A stretch of DNA of 38,076 bases. Origin: Stenotrophomonas beteli (GTDB lineage: Bacteria; Pseudomonadota; Gammaproteobacteria; Xanthomonadales; Xanthomonadaceae). Below, piece by piece: positions 23,167 through 31,628 of the stretch. Within the stretch, counting starts at the first letter, position 1; every line of letters starts with the position of its first letter. Location of the stretch: positions 1-38,076 of the forward strand of contig NZ_LLXV01000061.1 of NCBI RefSeq assembly GCF_001431665.1, in the 5' to 3' direction. Under the pieces are notes generated by a model. That model had not been told where the DNA came from. It ran no database searches and was given only the letters and a program-made list of their open reading frames with translations. The translations under genes and the position numbers were made by a program.

Positions 23167-23242
23167 GTCCCCATCGTCTAGAGGCCTAGGACATCACCCT
23201 TTCACGGTGGCGACCGGGGTTCGAATCCCCGTGGGGACGCCA
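23167..23242 (+). tRNA. tRNA-Glu(TTC), copy 2
   Basis: This has the same 76-nt sequence as copy 1, with anticodon TTC. No terminator is seen between it and the next tRNA-Ala (46 bp), so pairs 2 and 3 are probably one precursor. Confidence 0.97.
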
Positions 23243-23288
23243 GTTTCAAAACGGACTCTGCTCCCGGCAGATCATCCGGAGTTTCATC

Positions 23289-23364
23289 GGGGCCATAGCT
23301 CAGCTGGGAGAGCGCCTGCATGGCATGCAGGAGGTCAGCGGTTCGATCCCGCTTGGCTCCACCA
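23289..23364 (+). tRNA. tRNA-Ala(GGC), copy 3
   Basis: This is identical to copies 1 and 2. The spacer after it nearly repeats the spacer after copy 2 (GGCCGTCGAAG, CAACTTGAAGTTTT), showing that pair 3 arose by duplication of pair 2. Confidence 0.97.
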
Positions 23365-23410
23365 CTTCGGCATTAGGCCGTCGAAGTTCTACAACTTGAA
23401 GTTTTCGTGC

Positions 23411-23486
23411 GTCCCCATCGTCTAGAGGCCTAGGACATCACCCTTTCACGGTGGCGACCGGGGTTCGAATCCCCGTGGGGACGCCA
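23411..23486 (+). tRNA. tRNA-Glu(TTC), copy 3
   Basis: This is identical to copies 1 and 2, with anticodon TTC. It is the last gene of the tRNA island, followed 10 bp later by a strong terminator. Confidence 0.97.
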
Positions 23487-23495
23487 ATTCTTGAA

Positions 23496-23522
23496 AACCC
23501 CGGTTTCGGCCGGGGTTTTTCT
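23496..23522 (+). terminator. Terminator of the tRNA island
   Basis: The stem AACCCCGG / CCGGGGTT with loop TTTCGG is followed by TTTCTTT. Confidence 0.88.
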
Positions 23523-23550
23523 TTGCCTGCGATTCTCCGGAAGGCCCTGC

Positions 23551-23606
23551 CCACGCAGCGCGTGGATCCATGGCGGGACCCGGGCAGATCCACGCCATGC
23601 GTGGAT
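23551..23606. repeat. Pair of hairpin repeats (SMAG-like, no GTAG)
   Basis: Hairpin CCACGC-AGC-GCGTGG is followed 22 bp later by ATCCACGC-CAT-GCGTGGAT. The two units share the same core in facing orientation. The pair lies between the tRNA terminator and the 3' end of the GNAT gene. Confidence 0.65.
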
Positions 23607-23626
23607 GCCCTCATCGCCAGCGCCCC

Positions 23627-24043
23627 TCAGAACCGGCGATACATCCCGATCGAGGCCGGCGCGGTCGGCGCAAAGCCAAACTGCGCATACAGCCGGTGCG
23701 CTTCACCGTCGGCCAGAAGGCTGACATATGCCGACGGCGGCAGGTTTGCCCGCATCCAGCCATCCAGGCGGCGCATCACCTCCTTGCCCAGGCCCTGCCC
23801 CTGCAGGCGCGGCAACACGGCGATGTCGCAGACCTGCAGGTGGCAGCCCCCATCGCCGACGATGCGCCCCATCGCCACCAGTTCAGCCCCTTGATAGGCA
23901 CACACACCGAACAGGGTATTGGGCAGCGCACGTTCGGCCGCTTCGCGGCTCTTGGCGCTGAGCCCGGCAAGCACACGCAGCTGGCAGTAATCTTCGACCG
24001 TTGGCACGGCCTCGCGGAACTGGCAGGCGACAGGATCGTTCAT
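23627..24043 (-). CDS. GNAT-family N-acetyltransferase
   Basis: This 138-aa single-domain protein has the GNAT acetyl-CoA motif A, LQVCDIAVLPRLQGQGLGKEVMRRL (the QGQGLG loop binds the pyrophosphate). Motif B is AHRLYAQFGFAP, with the usual Tyr. The family moves an acetyl group from acetyl-CoA to an amine; the acceptor is unknown. The ATG at 24043 is preceded by GGAGAG. An in-frame start at 24079 would add 12 residues upstream of that site and is less likely. It is divergent from the SRAP gene with a 76-bp gap. Confidence 0.9.
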   Translation of the reverse strand: MNDPVACQFREAVPTVEDYCQLRVLAGLSAKSREAAERALPNTLFGVCAYQGAELVAMGRIVGDGGCHLQVCDIAVLPRLQGQGLGKEVMRRLDGWMRANLPPSAYVSLLADGEAHRLYAQFGFAPTAPASIGMYRRF

Positions 24044-24119
24044 GCACTCTCTCCAAAGGGTCAGGCTATCCTGCCGCATCCGCGTCGCAGCCGCTGCGAC
24101 CTACGCCGGCAGAGTCCCC

Positions 24120-25076
24120 ATGTGCTATTCCGCCCTGATCCGCGCCGACTACGCCAAGCTGGTACGTGAATTCGGTGCCATCCTCTCGCTGGAGGAGTTT
24201 GCCGAGCTGTACGCGCACGATCCAGGCAAGAAGCGACCGAAGACCCCCAAGGCCATGGATGACGGCTTCGCCGGTGCGCGCACCGAGCAGGGCCGCGACA
24301 TCGTCGCGAAAATCCAGCAGTGGCATGCGCAGGAACGCCAGGATCTGGAAGCGGAACTGGCCCGCCAACGCGAGCGACGCGACATCGCCCATGCCGCCCT
24401 TGCCACGCGCCCCACCCAGAAGGCGCGCAACGACCTGCGCGTGGCCGGCAATCGCATTGAACGCGCGCAGGCCCGCCTGGAGGATCTGCATCGGGTGCAG
24501 TTGCTGCCGCGCGACAACCGCATCTTTCCCGGCACCTACGCACCGGTGATGGTCAGCGAAAACGGCCAGCGGGTGATCAAGCCGATGCGCTATCAATGCC
24601 GGTTGCCGGACAAGCCAGCGCGCAACGACGTGCTCTATCCCGGCACCTACAACGCCCGCCGCGACAGCCTGGAGGGCTACTGGCGCGGCGCCTTCGGCCT
24701 GCGCCACGGTGTCGTGGTGGTCAGCGCGTTCTATGAGCACGTGCCCCGGCACGCGATTGCCGGGCGCCCCCTGGGCACGGACGAGAAGGAGCAGGATGTG
24801 GTGCTGGAGTTCCGTCCCGATCCGCCGCGCGACCTGCTGCTGGCCTGCCTGTGGGCGGAATGGGACGGCCCGGAGGGACGCCTGCTGTCATTTGCCACGA
24901 TCACCGACACGCCTCCGCACGACGTTGCCGCTGCGGGCCACGACCGCGGCGTCATTCCCATCCGCAGGGAACACCTCGATGCCTGGCTCAATCCCGATCC
25001 GGACGACCTGGCGCGGCAGTACCGGATCCTCGACGACCGCGAGGACCTTCGCTACGTGCATGAAGAAGTCGCCTGA
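24120..25076 (+). CDS. SRAP (HMCES/YedK-like) DNA-protein crosslink protein with a helical insertion
   Basis: This encodes 318 aa. SRAP proteins cross-link through Cys2 to abasic sites in single-stranded DNA and shield them. All four active-site residues can be placed: C2 in MCYS, Asn in YNAR (N178), Glu in AFYEH (E206) and His in GHDRGV (H274). FPGTYAPVMVSENGQ matches the usual N-I-A-P-T region but lies about 95 residues later than in YedK. The extra segment (about 40-130) is charged and helical, probably a coiled coil (QERQDLEAELARQRERR). ATG 24120 must be the start because Cys has to be residue 2. There is no clear ribosome site. A LexA box is not evident upstream. Confidence 0.85.
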   Translation: MCYSALIRADYAKLVREFGAILSLEEFAELYAHDPGKKRPKTPKAMDDGFAGARTEQGRDIVAKIQQWHAQERQDLEAELARQRERRDIAHAALATRPTQKARNDLRVAGNRIERAQARLEDLHRVQLLPRDNRIFPGTYAPVMVSENGQRVIKPMRYQCRLPDKPARNDVLYPGTYNARRDSLEGYWRGAFGLRHGVVVVSAFYEHVPRHAIAGRPLGTDEKEQDVVLEFRPDPPRDLLLACLWAEWDGPEGRLLSFATITDTPPHDVAAAGHDRGVIPIRREHLDAWLNPDPDDLARQYRILDDREDLRYVHEEVA

Positions 25077-25091
25077 AGGCTGCGCGCAATT

Positions 25092-25115
25092 GAAAAACCC
25101 CGCCTGGGCGGGGTT
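25092..25115 (-). terminator. Terminator after the cysteine-rich peptide gene
   Basis: The stem AACCCCGCC / GGCGGGGTT with a 2-nt loop is followed by TTTTTC on the minus strand. It lies 6 bp past the minus-strand stop and about 20 bp past the plus-strand SRAP stop. On the plus strand only TTC follows. Confidence 0.75.
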
Positions 25116-25121
25116 CATGGA

Positions 25122-25319
25122 TCAGGGATTGCCGCCGCACATCGCCTCTTCGCAGAAGGCCTGTTCCTGCAGGCATTGTTCGACCTCGCCGCCGCGCGCG
25201 ATGCAGCTCTTGTAGAGCTGGAAACAGGGCTGGCCGCACCATGCGGCAGAGGCCGTACCACCGAAGACCGCCATCGAAAGGACACCCGCAGCAACCATGC
25301 GCTTGATCCACTTCTTCAT
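25122..25319 (-). CDS. Small secreted six-cysteine protein
   Basis: This 65-aa protein begins MKKWIKRMVAAGVLSMAVFGG, a Sec signal ending in ASA near residue 25. The mature part of about 40 residues holds six cysteines (WCGQPC, KSC, QC, FC, MC), enough for three disulfides, and many acidic/Gln residues. I do not recognise the family. ATG 25319 is preceded by AGGAGAGT. It has its own terminator and lies 69 bp downstream of the response regulator on the same strand, so the two may be cotranscribed. A structural, metal-binding or toxin-like role is possible; none can be shown. Confidence 0.8.
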   Translation of the reverse strand: MKKWIKRMVAAGVLSMAVFGGTASAAWCGQPCFQLYKSCIARGGEVEQCLQEQAFCEEAMCGGNP

Positions 25320-25388
25320 GCCACTCTCCTTGTAGGCCTGAGCATTCAGGCCAGCGCAGCATACGCCCGTGGTCTGCGCCCGAGCCAG

Positions 25389-25769
25389 TCAGGCCTCGGC
25401 CCGGGAGCGGCCTACGGCGCGCACCAGCGCCTGGCACAGTTCCGCCGACAGGTAGGGCTTGACCAGCAGCACGCCGGTCAGCATCGCCGCCGGCAGCTGC
25501 TCGGCGGACATCCCGGTCGCCAGCACGAACGGTACGCCACGTGCCGACAGCGCTGCCGCCACCGGCTCGCTGGTCTCATTGCGAGCCAAGCGGTAATCGA
25601 GCAGCGCCACGTCTGGAGCGCTTTCCTTCAACAGGCGCAGCGCCTCGTCCACGCTCGCCGCCAAGCCGACAACGGTCGCGCCAGCGTGCACCAGCTGCAT
25701 CTGCAGCAGTGCGGCACTCATCTCGTCGTTCTCGACCACCAGCACCCTCAGGTCCTGCAACACTGTCAT
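25389..25769 (-). CDS. Single-domain response regulator (CheY-like receiver)
   Basis: This 126-aa receiver domain has no output domain. The acidic pocket is in VVENDE, the phosphorylated aspartate is D58 in DVALLDYRL, the conserved Thr is in LATG, and the Lys is in LLVKPY (K104). It should relay a phosphate from an unknown histidine kinase, as stress or hybrid-kinase receivers do. ATG 25769 is preceded by GGAGCGG. The longer in-frame extension upstream crosses the tRNA-Leu gene on the other strand and is rejected. No kinase gene is adjacent. Confidence 0.88.
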   Translation of the reverse strand: MTVLQDLRVLVVENDEMSAALLQMQLVHAGATVVGLAASVDEALRLLKESAPDVALLDYRLARNETSEPVAAALSARGVPFVLATGMSAEQLPAAMLTGVLLVKPYLSAELCQALVRAVGRSRAEA

Positions 25770-25901
25770 CCGGTACCGCTCCTGGAGGCATTCAAGCCGC
25801 CGCAGTATAGCCACCACTGGGCCGAAGCCGACAGGACGCGCCCTGATCGGCCTCCCCACTATGAAAGCCGTGCCGACCTCGGTTACACTCGCATGCTGCC
25901 T

Positions 25902-25987
25902 GCCGGTGTGGCGGAATGGTATACGCAGCTGACTCAAAATCAGCCGGGGGTGACCCCATGAAGGTTCGAGTCCTTTCACCGGCACCA
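25902..25987 (+). tRNA. tRNA-Leu(CAA)
   Basis: An 86-nt class II tRNA has the acceptor GCCGGTG/CACCGGC with encoded ACCA. The anticodon stem GCTGA/TCAGC surrounds loop CTCAAAA (anticodon CAA). A long variable arm (GGGGGTGACCCC) and the TTCGAGT T-loop are present. TACACT at 25884-25889 may be its -10. Confidence 0.95.
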
Positions 25988-25995
25988 CTGCATCA

Positions 25996-26024
25996 AAGGC
26001 CAGGTCCCCGACCTGGCCTTTTGC
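25996..26024 (+). terminator. Terminator after tRNA-Leu
   Basis: The perfect 11-bp stem AAGGCCAGGTC / GACCTGGCCTT with loop CCC is followed by TTGC. It lies 8 bp past the tRNA. Confidence 0.85.
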
Positions 26025-26079
26025 ATTTACAGGGCCCGGGCGCCGAAACGGGCGGCGATGCCAACGCCCGCCCTGCCCA

Positions 26080-26451
26080 CGCTCGCCGCTACCCTCCCGC
26101 ACGCCTGCGCCCACTGCACGTGGAGGATGTTGCCGCCTGGTCCCGCCATCTCCCGCAGCCGGGCGTGACCGCGCACACCCGCTGGGGCAACGTTTCCGAA
26201 AGGGCACCGCGGCGCCAGATCGCCAGTGACCTGCCCACCGCAACGGCCCAGCGCTGGGCACTGGAGGCTGGACGGAATCGACCTGTCGCATGGCCGCGGC
26301 GAACTCACCCATGTCCCCGATCCGCGATGGCAGGGCCAGGGACTGGCCACGCACGGCGACAGCCCCGTGACCTCTGGATATACGCCCGCGTCGAAGGCTC
26401 CGCGTCACCACGCTGAAACACAACTGCGACTTCCGGCAAGCTTTGGAATAG
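26080..26451 (+). pseudogene. Frameshifted GNAT acetyltransferase pseudogene
   Basis: Pieces of one GNAT protein lie in order but in changing frames. ARLRPLHVEDVAAWSRHL and RRQIASDLPTATAQRWALEAG give the N-terminal strand and helices, from about 26092. IDLSHGRGELTHVPDPRWQGQGLAT gives motif A with the QGQGLA loop, in another frame. IYARVEGSA follows back in the first frame. VTTLKHNCDFRQALE gives motif B, in a third frame, ending in TAG at 26449-26451. Parts of the core are also missing. No start codon in frame is obvious. It resembles members annotated as RimJ/RimL-type. It is certainly non-functional as one protein unless sequencing errors explain several shifts. Confidence 0.6.
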
Positions 26452-26531
26452 ACGCAGTGCACACTTTTCTTGCAAGCCTCACGTGCTTCTGCCTATCGTG
26501 ATCCCAGCCAGAGCTGGGGGCGGGGGAATGC

Positions 26532-27971
26532 ATGACGTTGCGTGCGGCACTGTTTTTTCTGGTTACGCACGCGCTCGTCATTGCCTTTGTCGGCCCCCAG
26601 GACCCGGTCGGCTCCTACCTGATGCTGATCACCGCCCCGCTGCTGGCTGCACTGGCCTGCGTGCGGCGTGCACGCGACAGCCGCCAGGCAGCCTGCAAAT
26701 GGCGGACGCTGGGGGCTGCCGTGGGCCTGTTCGCGCTGGCCCTGCTGGCCCTGCTGTATCGCAACGTGGCCGGACTCACCCCTGCGCAGATGACCGCCTC
26801 ATCGCTGATCCTGTACGTGTTCTACCGGATCCCCCTGACCTACGTGGCTGCCAGCCCGGGCGGCGGCAACCGCTGGATCCGTGCGGTGGACCTGCTGATC
26901 ATCGCGCTGCTGTGGTTGCTGTACTTCGTGCATACGCGGGCAATGGCGCATCTGAACACCGCGTTGTGGACGCACTGCCTGCACACCATGAGCAACGTGC
27001 AGAACAGCCTGGTGTTCTGTTTCGCACTGATCCGCTTCCTGGCCGAGGACCATCCCGACCGGCGCGACTTCTTCCGGACACTTGCGATCTACGCGCTGGG
27101 CTACTTCCTGCTGGCACTGTACATCAACAAGGTGCAGCCCCAGGCACCCGACGGAGGATGGGCCGACCTGCTGATCAGCGGACTGTTCGTGCTGCTGGCG
27201 GTGATGGCCGGCAGCACCCGACGCTGGCCAGCGGTGGCTGTGCCGCACGATCTGCGCCGCGTCGTCGACGCCGGGGTTCCGCTGATGCTGCCGCTGCTGC
27301 TGATGATGGTGGCCCTGCTGGTCGCCCGCCTGCAGCCGGTCCTGGCTACGGTGGGCTTCATCGGCGCCATGCTTGGTTACGCCCTGCGCAGCGTGCTGAC
27401 CCAGGTCGAGATCCAGCGCCAGCGCGATGAGCTGGAACTGCTGGCCCGGCGCGATCCCCTGACCGGGCTGGGCAACCGCCGCAACTTCGATGAGTCACTG
27501 GCAAGCGCCCATCGCCGTGCCCGCCGCCAGGGCCTGGGACTGGCGGTGCTGATGATCGACATCGATCACTTCAAACGGCTCAACGACACCTTCGGGCATC
27601 CGGAAGGCGACCGACGGCTGCGGGCGGTTGCCGCGATCCTCGAGGGGACCCTGCAGCGTGGCGACGACCTGCTGGCCCGCTACGGCGGCGAGGAATTCAT
27701 CGCTGCCCTGCCCTCACCCGACGCCAGCCACGCACAGCAGGTGGGTGAGCGGCTGCGGGCTGCGGTGGAAGCCGCTGGCCTGCCGGCCGCCAGCGACAGC
27801 GTGACGATCAGCATCGGCGTGGCCTGGCGGCCGCATGATACCGAGGCCGCGCTGGGTGACCTGGTCGACCGCGCCGACCAGGCCCTGTATCGCGCCAAGC
27901 ATGCCGGCCGCAACTGCGTGCGTATGGCCACGGCCGCCGGCGGCGACGAACGCTCCGACCGCCGTGCCTAG
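26532..27971 (+). CDS. Membrane-bound diguanylate cyclase (GGDEF)
   Basis: This 479-aa protein makes cyclic di-GMP from two GTP. Residues 1-285 hold about eight hydrophobic segments forming an unclassified membrane sensor region. A short helix ([27 protein letters not shown]) leads into the GGDEF domain at 300-460, with active site RYGGEEF (GGEEF at 385-389) and metal-binding [12 protein letters not shown]. The inhibitory RxxD site is present (RGDD, 376-379), so product feedback is expected. ATG 26532 lies 6 bp after a G-rich run. The stop shares a CTAG with the convergent chemoreceptor gene; the two ORFs overlap by 4 bp. Confidence 0.93.
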   Translation: MTLRAALFFLVTHALVIAFVGPQDPVGSYLMLITAPLLAALACVRRARDSRQAACKWRTLGAAVGLFALALLALLYRNVAGLTPAQMTASSLILYVFYRIPLTYVAASPGGGNRWIRAVDLLIIALLWLLYFVHTRAMAHLNTALWTHCLHTMSNVQNSLVFCFALIRFLAEDHPDRRDFFRTLAIYALGYFLLALYINKVQPQAPDGGWADLLISGLFVLLAVMAGSTRRWPAVAVPHDLRRVVDAGVPLMLPLLLMMVALLVARLQPVLATVGFIGAMLGYALRSVLTQVEIQRQRDELELLARRDPLTGLGNRRNFDESLASAHRRARRQGLGLAVLMIDIDHFKRLNDTFGHPEGDRRLRAVAAILEGTLQRGDDLLARYGGEEFIAALPSPDASHAQQVGERLRAAVEAAGLPAASDSVTISIGVAWRPHDTEAALGDLVDRADQALYRAKHAGRNCVRMATAAGGDERSDRRA

Positions 27972-29794
27972 ACTGCGCGCAGGACGGTGGCCCCGTGCGC
28001 AGGGGCGGTACTGCCCTGCACGCGGAAACCAGCGACGGTCTGCAGCAGCTGCGCCGACTGCTCCTCCATGCTGCGTGCCGCCGCCGAGGCCTCTTCCACC
28101 AGCGCGGCATTCTGCTGGGTGCCCTGATCGATCAGGTCGACCGCATGATTCATCTGCTGGATGTCGTCGCTCTGCTGCTGGGAGGCTGTACTGATGTCGG
28201 TCATCAGCTCACTGACCCGGCGCACGTTGGTCACGATTTCGTCCATGGTGCGGCCCGCGCTTTCGACCTGCGCCGTGCCGGCCCCCACATTGGCAACCGA
28301 CGCGTCGATCAGCTGCTTGATCTCCTTGGCCGCGCTGGCCGAACGCTGCGACAGCTCGCGGATCTCGGTGGCGACCACGGCGAAGCCACGGCCATGTTCA
28401 CCGGCACGCGCCGCCTCCACCGCGGCATTCAGCGCCAGGATGTTGGTCTGGAAGGCGATACCGTCGATCACCCCGATGATGTCGACGATACGCCGCGAGG
28501 ACGCATTGATCACCGCCATCGTCTCCACCACCTCATGCACCACGCTGCCACCACGCGCAGCCACGTCGGCGGCGCCACCGGCCAATTGGCTGGCCTGGCG
28601 CGCGTTGGTGGCGGTGCGCTGCACGGTCTCGGCCAACCCCTTCATCGACACCGCGGTTTCCTCCAGCGAGGCCGCCTGCTGCTCGGTGCGCTGCGACAGG
28701 TCGCTGTTGCCCTGCGCGATCTCGGTCGCCGCCACCGCAATGGTGTCGGCAGCGAGCTTGATCTGGCCGATGATCGTGGCCATCGCCTCCACCAGCGAAT
28801 TCACGCCCTCGCACAGTTCGCCGATCGGGCCCTGGGTGCCGGCCGTGGCCACGCGCCGGGTCAGATCGCCCTGCTTGGCCGCGGCCACTACTTCGCGGGT
28901 CTGCGCCACGGCACGCTGCATGGCCTGGTTTTCATGCACCTGCGCGGTGATGTCGGTGGCGTACTTGACGACCTTGAACGGCTTGCCGCTGAGGTCGAGG
29001 ATCGGGTTGTACGAGGCTTGGATCCAGACTTCGCGCCCGCCCTTGCCGAGGCGCCGGTACTGGCCGGCATCGTATTCGCCGCGCCCGAGCTTTTCCCAGA
29101 ACTGGCGGTACTCGGCGCTGCTGCGAAGTTCGGGTTCAACGAACAGCGAATGATGTTGGCCGCGCACTTCATCCAGGGTGTAGCCGGTGGTGGCCAGGAA
29201 GTTGTCGTTGGCTGACAGGATGCGCCCATCCAGGCTGAACTCGATCACCGCCTGCGACTTGCCGATCGCGGCCAGCTGCCCTGCCGAATCGGCCGCCTGC
29301 AGCTTCTGCGCCGTGATATCAGTGGCGAACTTGACCACCTTGTACGGGCGCCCCTGGCGGTCCAGTACCGGGTTGTACGAGGCCTGGATCCAGATTTCGC
29401 GTTGGCCCTTGCCAAACCGCCGGTACTGCCCGGCATCGAATTCGCCGCGCCCCAGCCGCGCCCAGAAGTCGCGGTACTCGGCACTGCGCGCCTGCTCGGG
29501 GTCGACAAACAGCGAGTGGTGCTTGCCCTGGATCTCCTCCAGCCGGTAGCCCACCGCCTGCAGGAAATTGTCATTGGCCTGCAGGATGGTGCCGTCGAGC
29601 GCAAACTCGATCACCGCCTGCACGCGATGCAACGCGGCGACCTGGGCATCCAGCTCGGCACGGCCATCGGCCGCCGGATCGGCGCTGGCACGATGCCGGG
29701 GTGCCAGCGCGCCCAGCAGCGCGCGCCACGGCGACCAACGGGTATGCAGCTCGGCCGGCGCCTGCGCGCCCGCCGTGAAGCCTGGAATGAGCAT
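27968..29794 (-). CDS. Soluble methyl-accepting chemotaxis protein with tandem PAS domains
   Basis: This 608-aa protein has no membrane segment and so is cytoplasmic. Two PAS domains (about 50-165 and 170-285) are near copies of each other: each has a (A/S)LDG(T/R)IL.ANDNFL block, SAEYR.FW and GQYRR.GKG.RE(I/V)[13 protein letters not shown]-like linker (about 300-345) and the MCP signalling domain follow, with the hairpin tip [33 protein letters not shown]. No C-terminal CheR-docking pentapeptide is seen. PAS cofactor (heme or FAD) is unknown. ATG 29794 follows GAGGA; the TTG at 29818 is less likely. A sigma-28 type promoter lies upstream, which fits the flagellar/chemotaxis regulon. Confidence 0.93.
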   Translation of the reverse strand: MLIPGFTAGAQAPAELHTRWSPWRALLGALAPRHRASADPAADGRAELDAQVAALHRVQAVIEFALDGTILQANDNFLQAVGYRLEEIQGKHHSLFVDPEQARSAEYRDFWARLGRGEFDAGQYRRFGKGQREIWIQASYNPVLDRQGRPYKVVKFATDITAQKLQAADSAGQLAAIGKSQAVIEFSLDGRILSANDNFLATTGYTLDEVRGQHHSLFVEPELRSSAEYRQFWEKLGRGEYDAGQYRRLGKGGREVWIQASYNPILDLSGKPFKVVKYATDITAQVHENQAMQRAVAQTREVVAAAKQGDLTRRVATAGTQGPIGELCEGVNSLVEAMATIIGQIKLAADTIAVAATEIAQGNSDLSQRTEQQAASLEETAVSMKGLAETVQRTATNARQASQLAGGAADVAARGGSVVHEVVETMAVINASSRRIVDIIGVIDGIAFQTNILALNAAVEAARAGEHGRGFAVVATEIRELSQRSASAAKEIKQLIDASVANVGAGTAQVESAGRTMDEIVTNVRRVSELMTDISTASQQQSDDIQQMNHAVDLIDQGTQQNAALVEEASAAARSMEEQSAQLLQTVAGFRVQGSTAPAHGATVLRAV

Positions 29795-30024
29795 TGTCTG
29801 ATCCTCGGTGTCCGACAAAGGGTTGCGACCCGACGGGCGGGATGCCCGGCGGCAACTTCAGTTGCTAAGGACTACAGGTGCCGGATGGCACACCTCGAGC
29901 GGCTGGCAAGAACATCTGGTGCGGGTGCGATCGGCATCTGCGGGCAGCGGAACACACAGCGCGGGCCGCCCGCCGGGGCAGCCTGGGGTCCTGCAGCGGG
30001 CGACTGGAGCGGGATCCAGAGGGG

Positions 30025-30051
30025 ATATCGGCGCTGTTGCGGGTGGCTTTA
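30025..30051 (-). promoter_or_regulatory. Sigma-28 (FliA) promoter of the chemoreceptor
   Basis: On the minus strand TAAA (30048-30051) is followed after exactly 15 bp by GCCGATAT (30025-30032). This matches the FliA consensus TAAA-N15-GCCGATAA in all but the final base. The start would be about 220 bp before the chemoreceptor ATG, which is long but contains no other gene. Confidence 0.65.
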
Positions 30052-30279
30052 GCCGAATTAAGCGACACCGGTCCCATCTTCCGGTTCTGCTGCAGGAATG
30101 CGGTAGACAACCGCGACGTACTTCACAGCTCGCTCACGTGCGACCGGAAGGCCGCTGGGGATTGCGCCTGGCGCCGGGATGCGAACATCCACGCCTCAGC
30201 CACGGCTTCACGGCCGTAGCCTTGGCCGTGCATCGCTGGCGATCCCGATGCCCGGTTCCGGTTCCGTATCACCGGTACG

Positions 30280-30450
30280 ATGCAGACCCGCCACGCCTGG
30301 AAACGCCTCATCCTCGTGCCGGCGGATCACCAACGTGATGTCGATTGCGTCGGCGATGGTGGTTCGAACGCCACGTACCGGATCCGCCACGGCGTTGCGG
30401 CCATCGCCTCCGCAACGCCGATGCAGTTCAAGCAGAAAAGGTTTGCATGA
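30280..30450 (+). CDS. Doubtful 56-aa ORF or gene fragment
   Basis: The frame reads MQTRHAWKRLILVPADHQRD and continues with GDGGSNATYRIRHGVAAIAS, ending MQFKQKRFA. The composition is protein-like and the frame is open for a further 19 codons upstream (back to a TAG). There is no clear ribosome site. It may be the end of a decayed gene. I do not recognise it. Confidence 0.22.
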   Translation: MQTRHAWKRLILVPADHQRDVDCVGDGGSNATYRIRHGVAAIASATPMQFKQKRFA

Positions 30451-30527
30451 CCAACGGGAGATCTCCCTGCACACGAAAGTGGCCAGCATGCAGCGGACTG
30501 CAGAACGCCCACTGAAACGGAGATCGC

Positions 30528-31628
30528 ATGTTCCCACGCCTGGCCAGCTTCCTGATCCTGGGCCTTTGCAGCACCGGCACGTTCGCTGCCGATATCGCCT
30601 ATCAGCCAGACTTCCACCCCGACCAGCTGAAGGGGCCGCCCGCAGGCCGTCCCAACGAGGTGCTGGTGCTGGGCAGCCCGCATCTGTCCGGCCTGCCGAA
30701 AACCTTCACGCCGGACATTCTGCAGCCGTTGCTGGAGCCTCTGCTCGAGCGCCTGCAGGCATGGCGGCCCAACGCCATTGCCGTGGAGAACCTGTCCGGC
30801 CTGCAGTGCGATTTCATGCGGCGCAACCCGGCCCGGTACGCCGAAAGCGTGGAGACCTACTGCATCGACCCGGCGCCGGCGCGGGCCGCCACCGGACTGG
30901 ACGTACCCAGCGCCAATGCCGAAATGGAGCGCCTGCTGGCGCAATGGCCGAAAACGCCGACGCCGGCACAGCGCCGCCGGCTGGCCGCCGTGTGCCTGGC
31001 CGCAGGCGAAAACGGATCGGCCCTGGTGCAATGGCTGCGCCTGCCCCTGCAGGAGCGCCACGCCGCCGACAGCCTGACCCCGGAACTCGTGCAGTTCCTC
31101 GACAAGCGCATGACCCGCCGCGATGAGGCCGGCATGATCGCCGCCGTACTGGCCGCGCGCCTGGGCCTGGAGCGGCTGTGGCCGGTGGATGATCACACCG
31201 CCGATACGCCCACGGCAAAGGACAAGGAGAAGGCCTATGGCGCGGCCCTGCAGGCGGCCTGGGACAATCCGGTGACCACGGCACGCTTCGCCGCCGATAA
31301 GGTCCTGTACGCCAATCTGGCCAAGCCCGGGGGAATGCTCGCGCTCTATCGCGACTACAACGCTCCGGAAACGGCAATGACCGTCTACCGCAGCGACTTT
31401 GGCGCCGCCCTGGTCGAGCCGTCCACCGAAGGGTTCGGCCGCAACTATGTCGGCTATTGGGAAACCCGCAACCTGCGCATGGTGGCCAACATGCGCGACG
31501 TGCTCGGCCAGTACCCCGGCAGCCGCATGCTGACCATCGTTGGCGCCTCGCACAAGGGGTACTACGAGGCCTACCTCAACCAGATGCACGATGTGCAGCT
31601 GGTCAGTGCGGACGCAGTATTGCAGTAA
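30528..31628 (+). CDS. Exported DUF5694-family protein
   Basis: This 366-aa protein has a signal peptide (MFPRLASFLILGLCSTGTFA, cleavage after FAA). Then come VLVLGSPHLSGLP near residue 46, IAVENLSGLQCD near 84, and the closing block MLTIVGASHKGYYEAYLNQM. These are the features of DUF5694, which belongs to the TIKI/TraB/ChaN-like group through its two conserved GxxH-like motifs. Some relatives are metal-dependent proteases or heme proteins; function here is unknown. ATG 30528 follows ACGGAGA at 8 bp. It is a single gene. Confidence 0.82.
   Translation: MFPRLASFLILGLCSTGTFAADIAYQPDFHPDQLKGPPAGRPNEVLVLGSPHLSGLPKTFTPDILQPLLEPLLERLQAWRPNAIAVENLSGLQCDFMRRNPARYAESVETYCIDPAPARAATGLDVPSANAEMERLLAQWPKTPTPAQRRRLAAVCLAAGENGSALVQWLRLPLQERHAADSLTPELVQFLDKRMTRRDEAGMIAAVLAARLGLERLWPVDDHTADTPTAKDKEKAYGAALQAAWDNPVTTARFAADKVLYANLAKPGGMLALYRDYNAPETAMTVYRSDFGAALVEPSTEGFGRNYVGYWETRNLRMVANMRDVLGQYPGSRMLTIVGASHKGYYEAYLNQMHDVQLVSADAVLQ

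Larger units (their letters stand above)
29795..30527. other. Long intergenic stretch without a supported gene
   Basis: About 730 bp lie between the divergent chemoreceptor and DUF5694 genes. It holds the sigma-28 promoter (30025-30051) and about 220 bp of predicted leader for the chemoreceptor, plus one doubtful small ORF (30280-30450). No RNA gene or repeat was recognised elsewhere in it. Confidence 0.5.

Noticed and set aside
22653..23486. Regularly spaced identical repeats that might suggest a CRISPR array
   Set aside because: The repeats are complete tRNA-Ala and tRNA-Glu genes with encoded CCA; the spacers are themselves similar and there are no cas genes.
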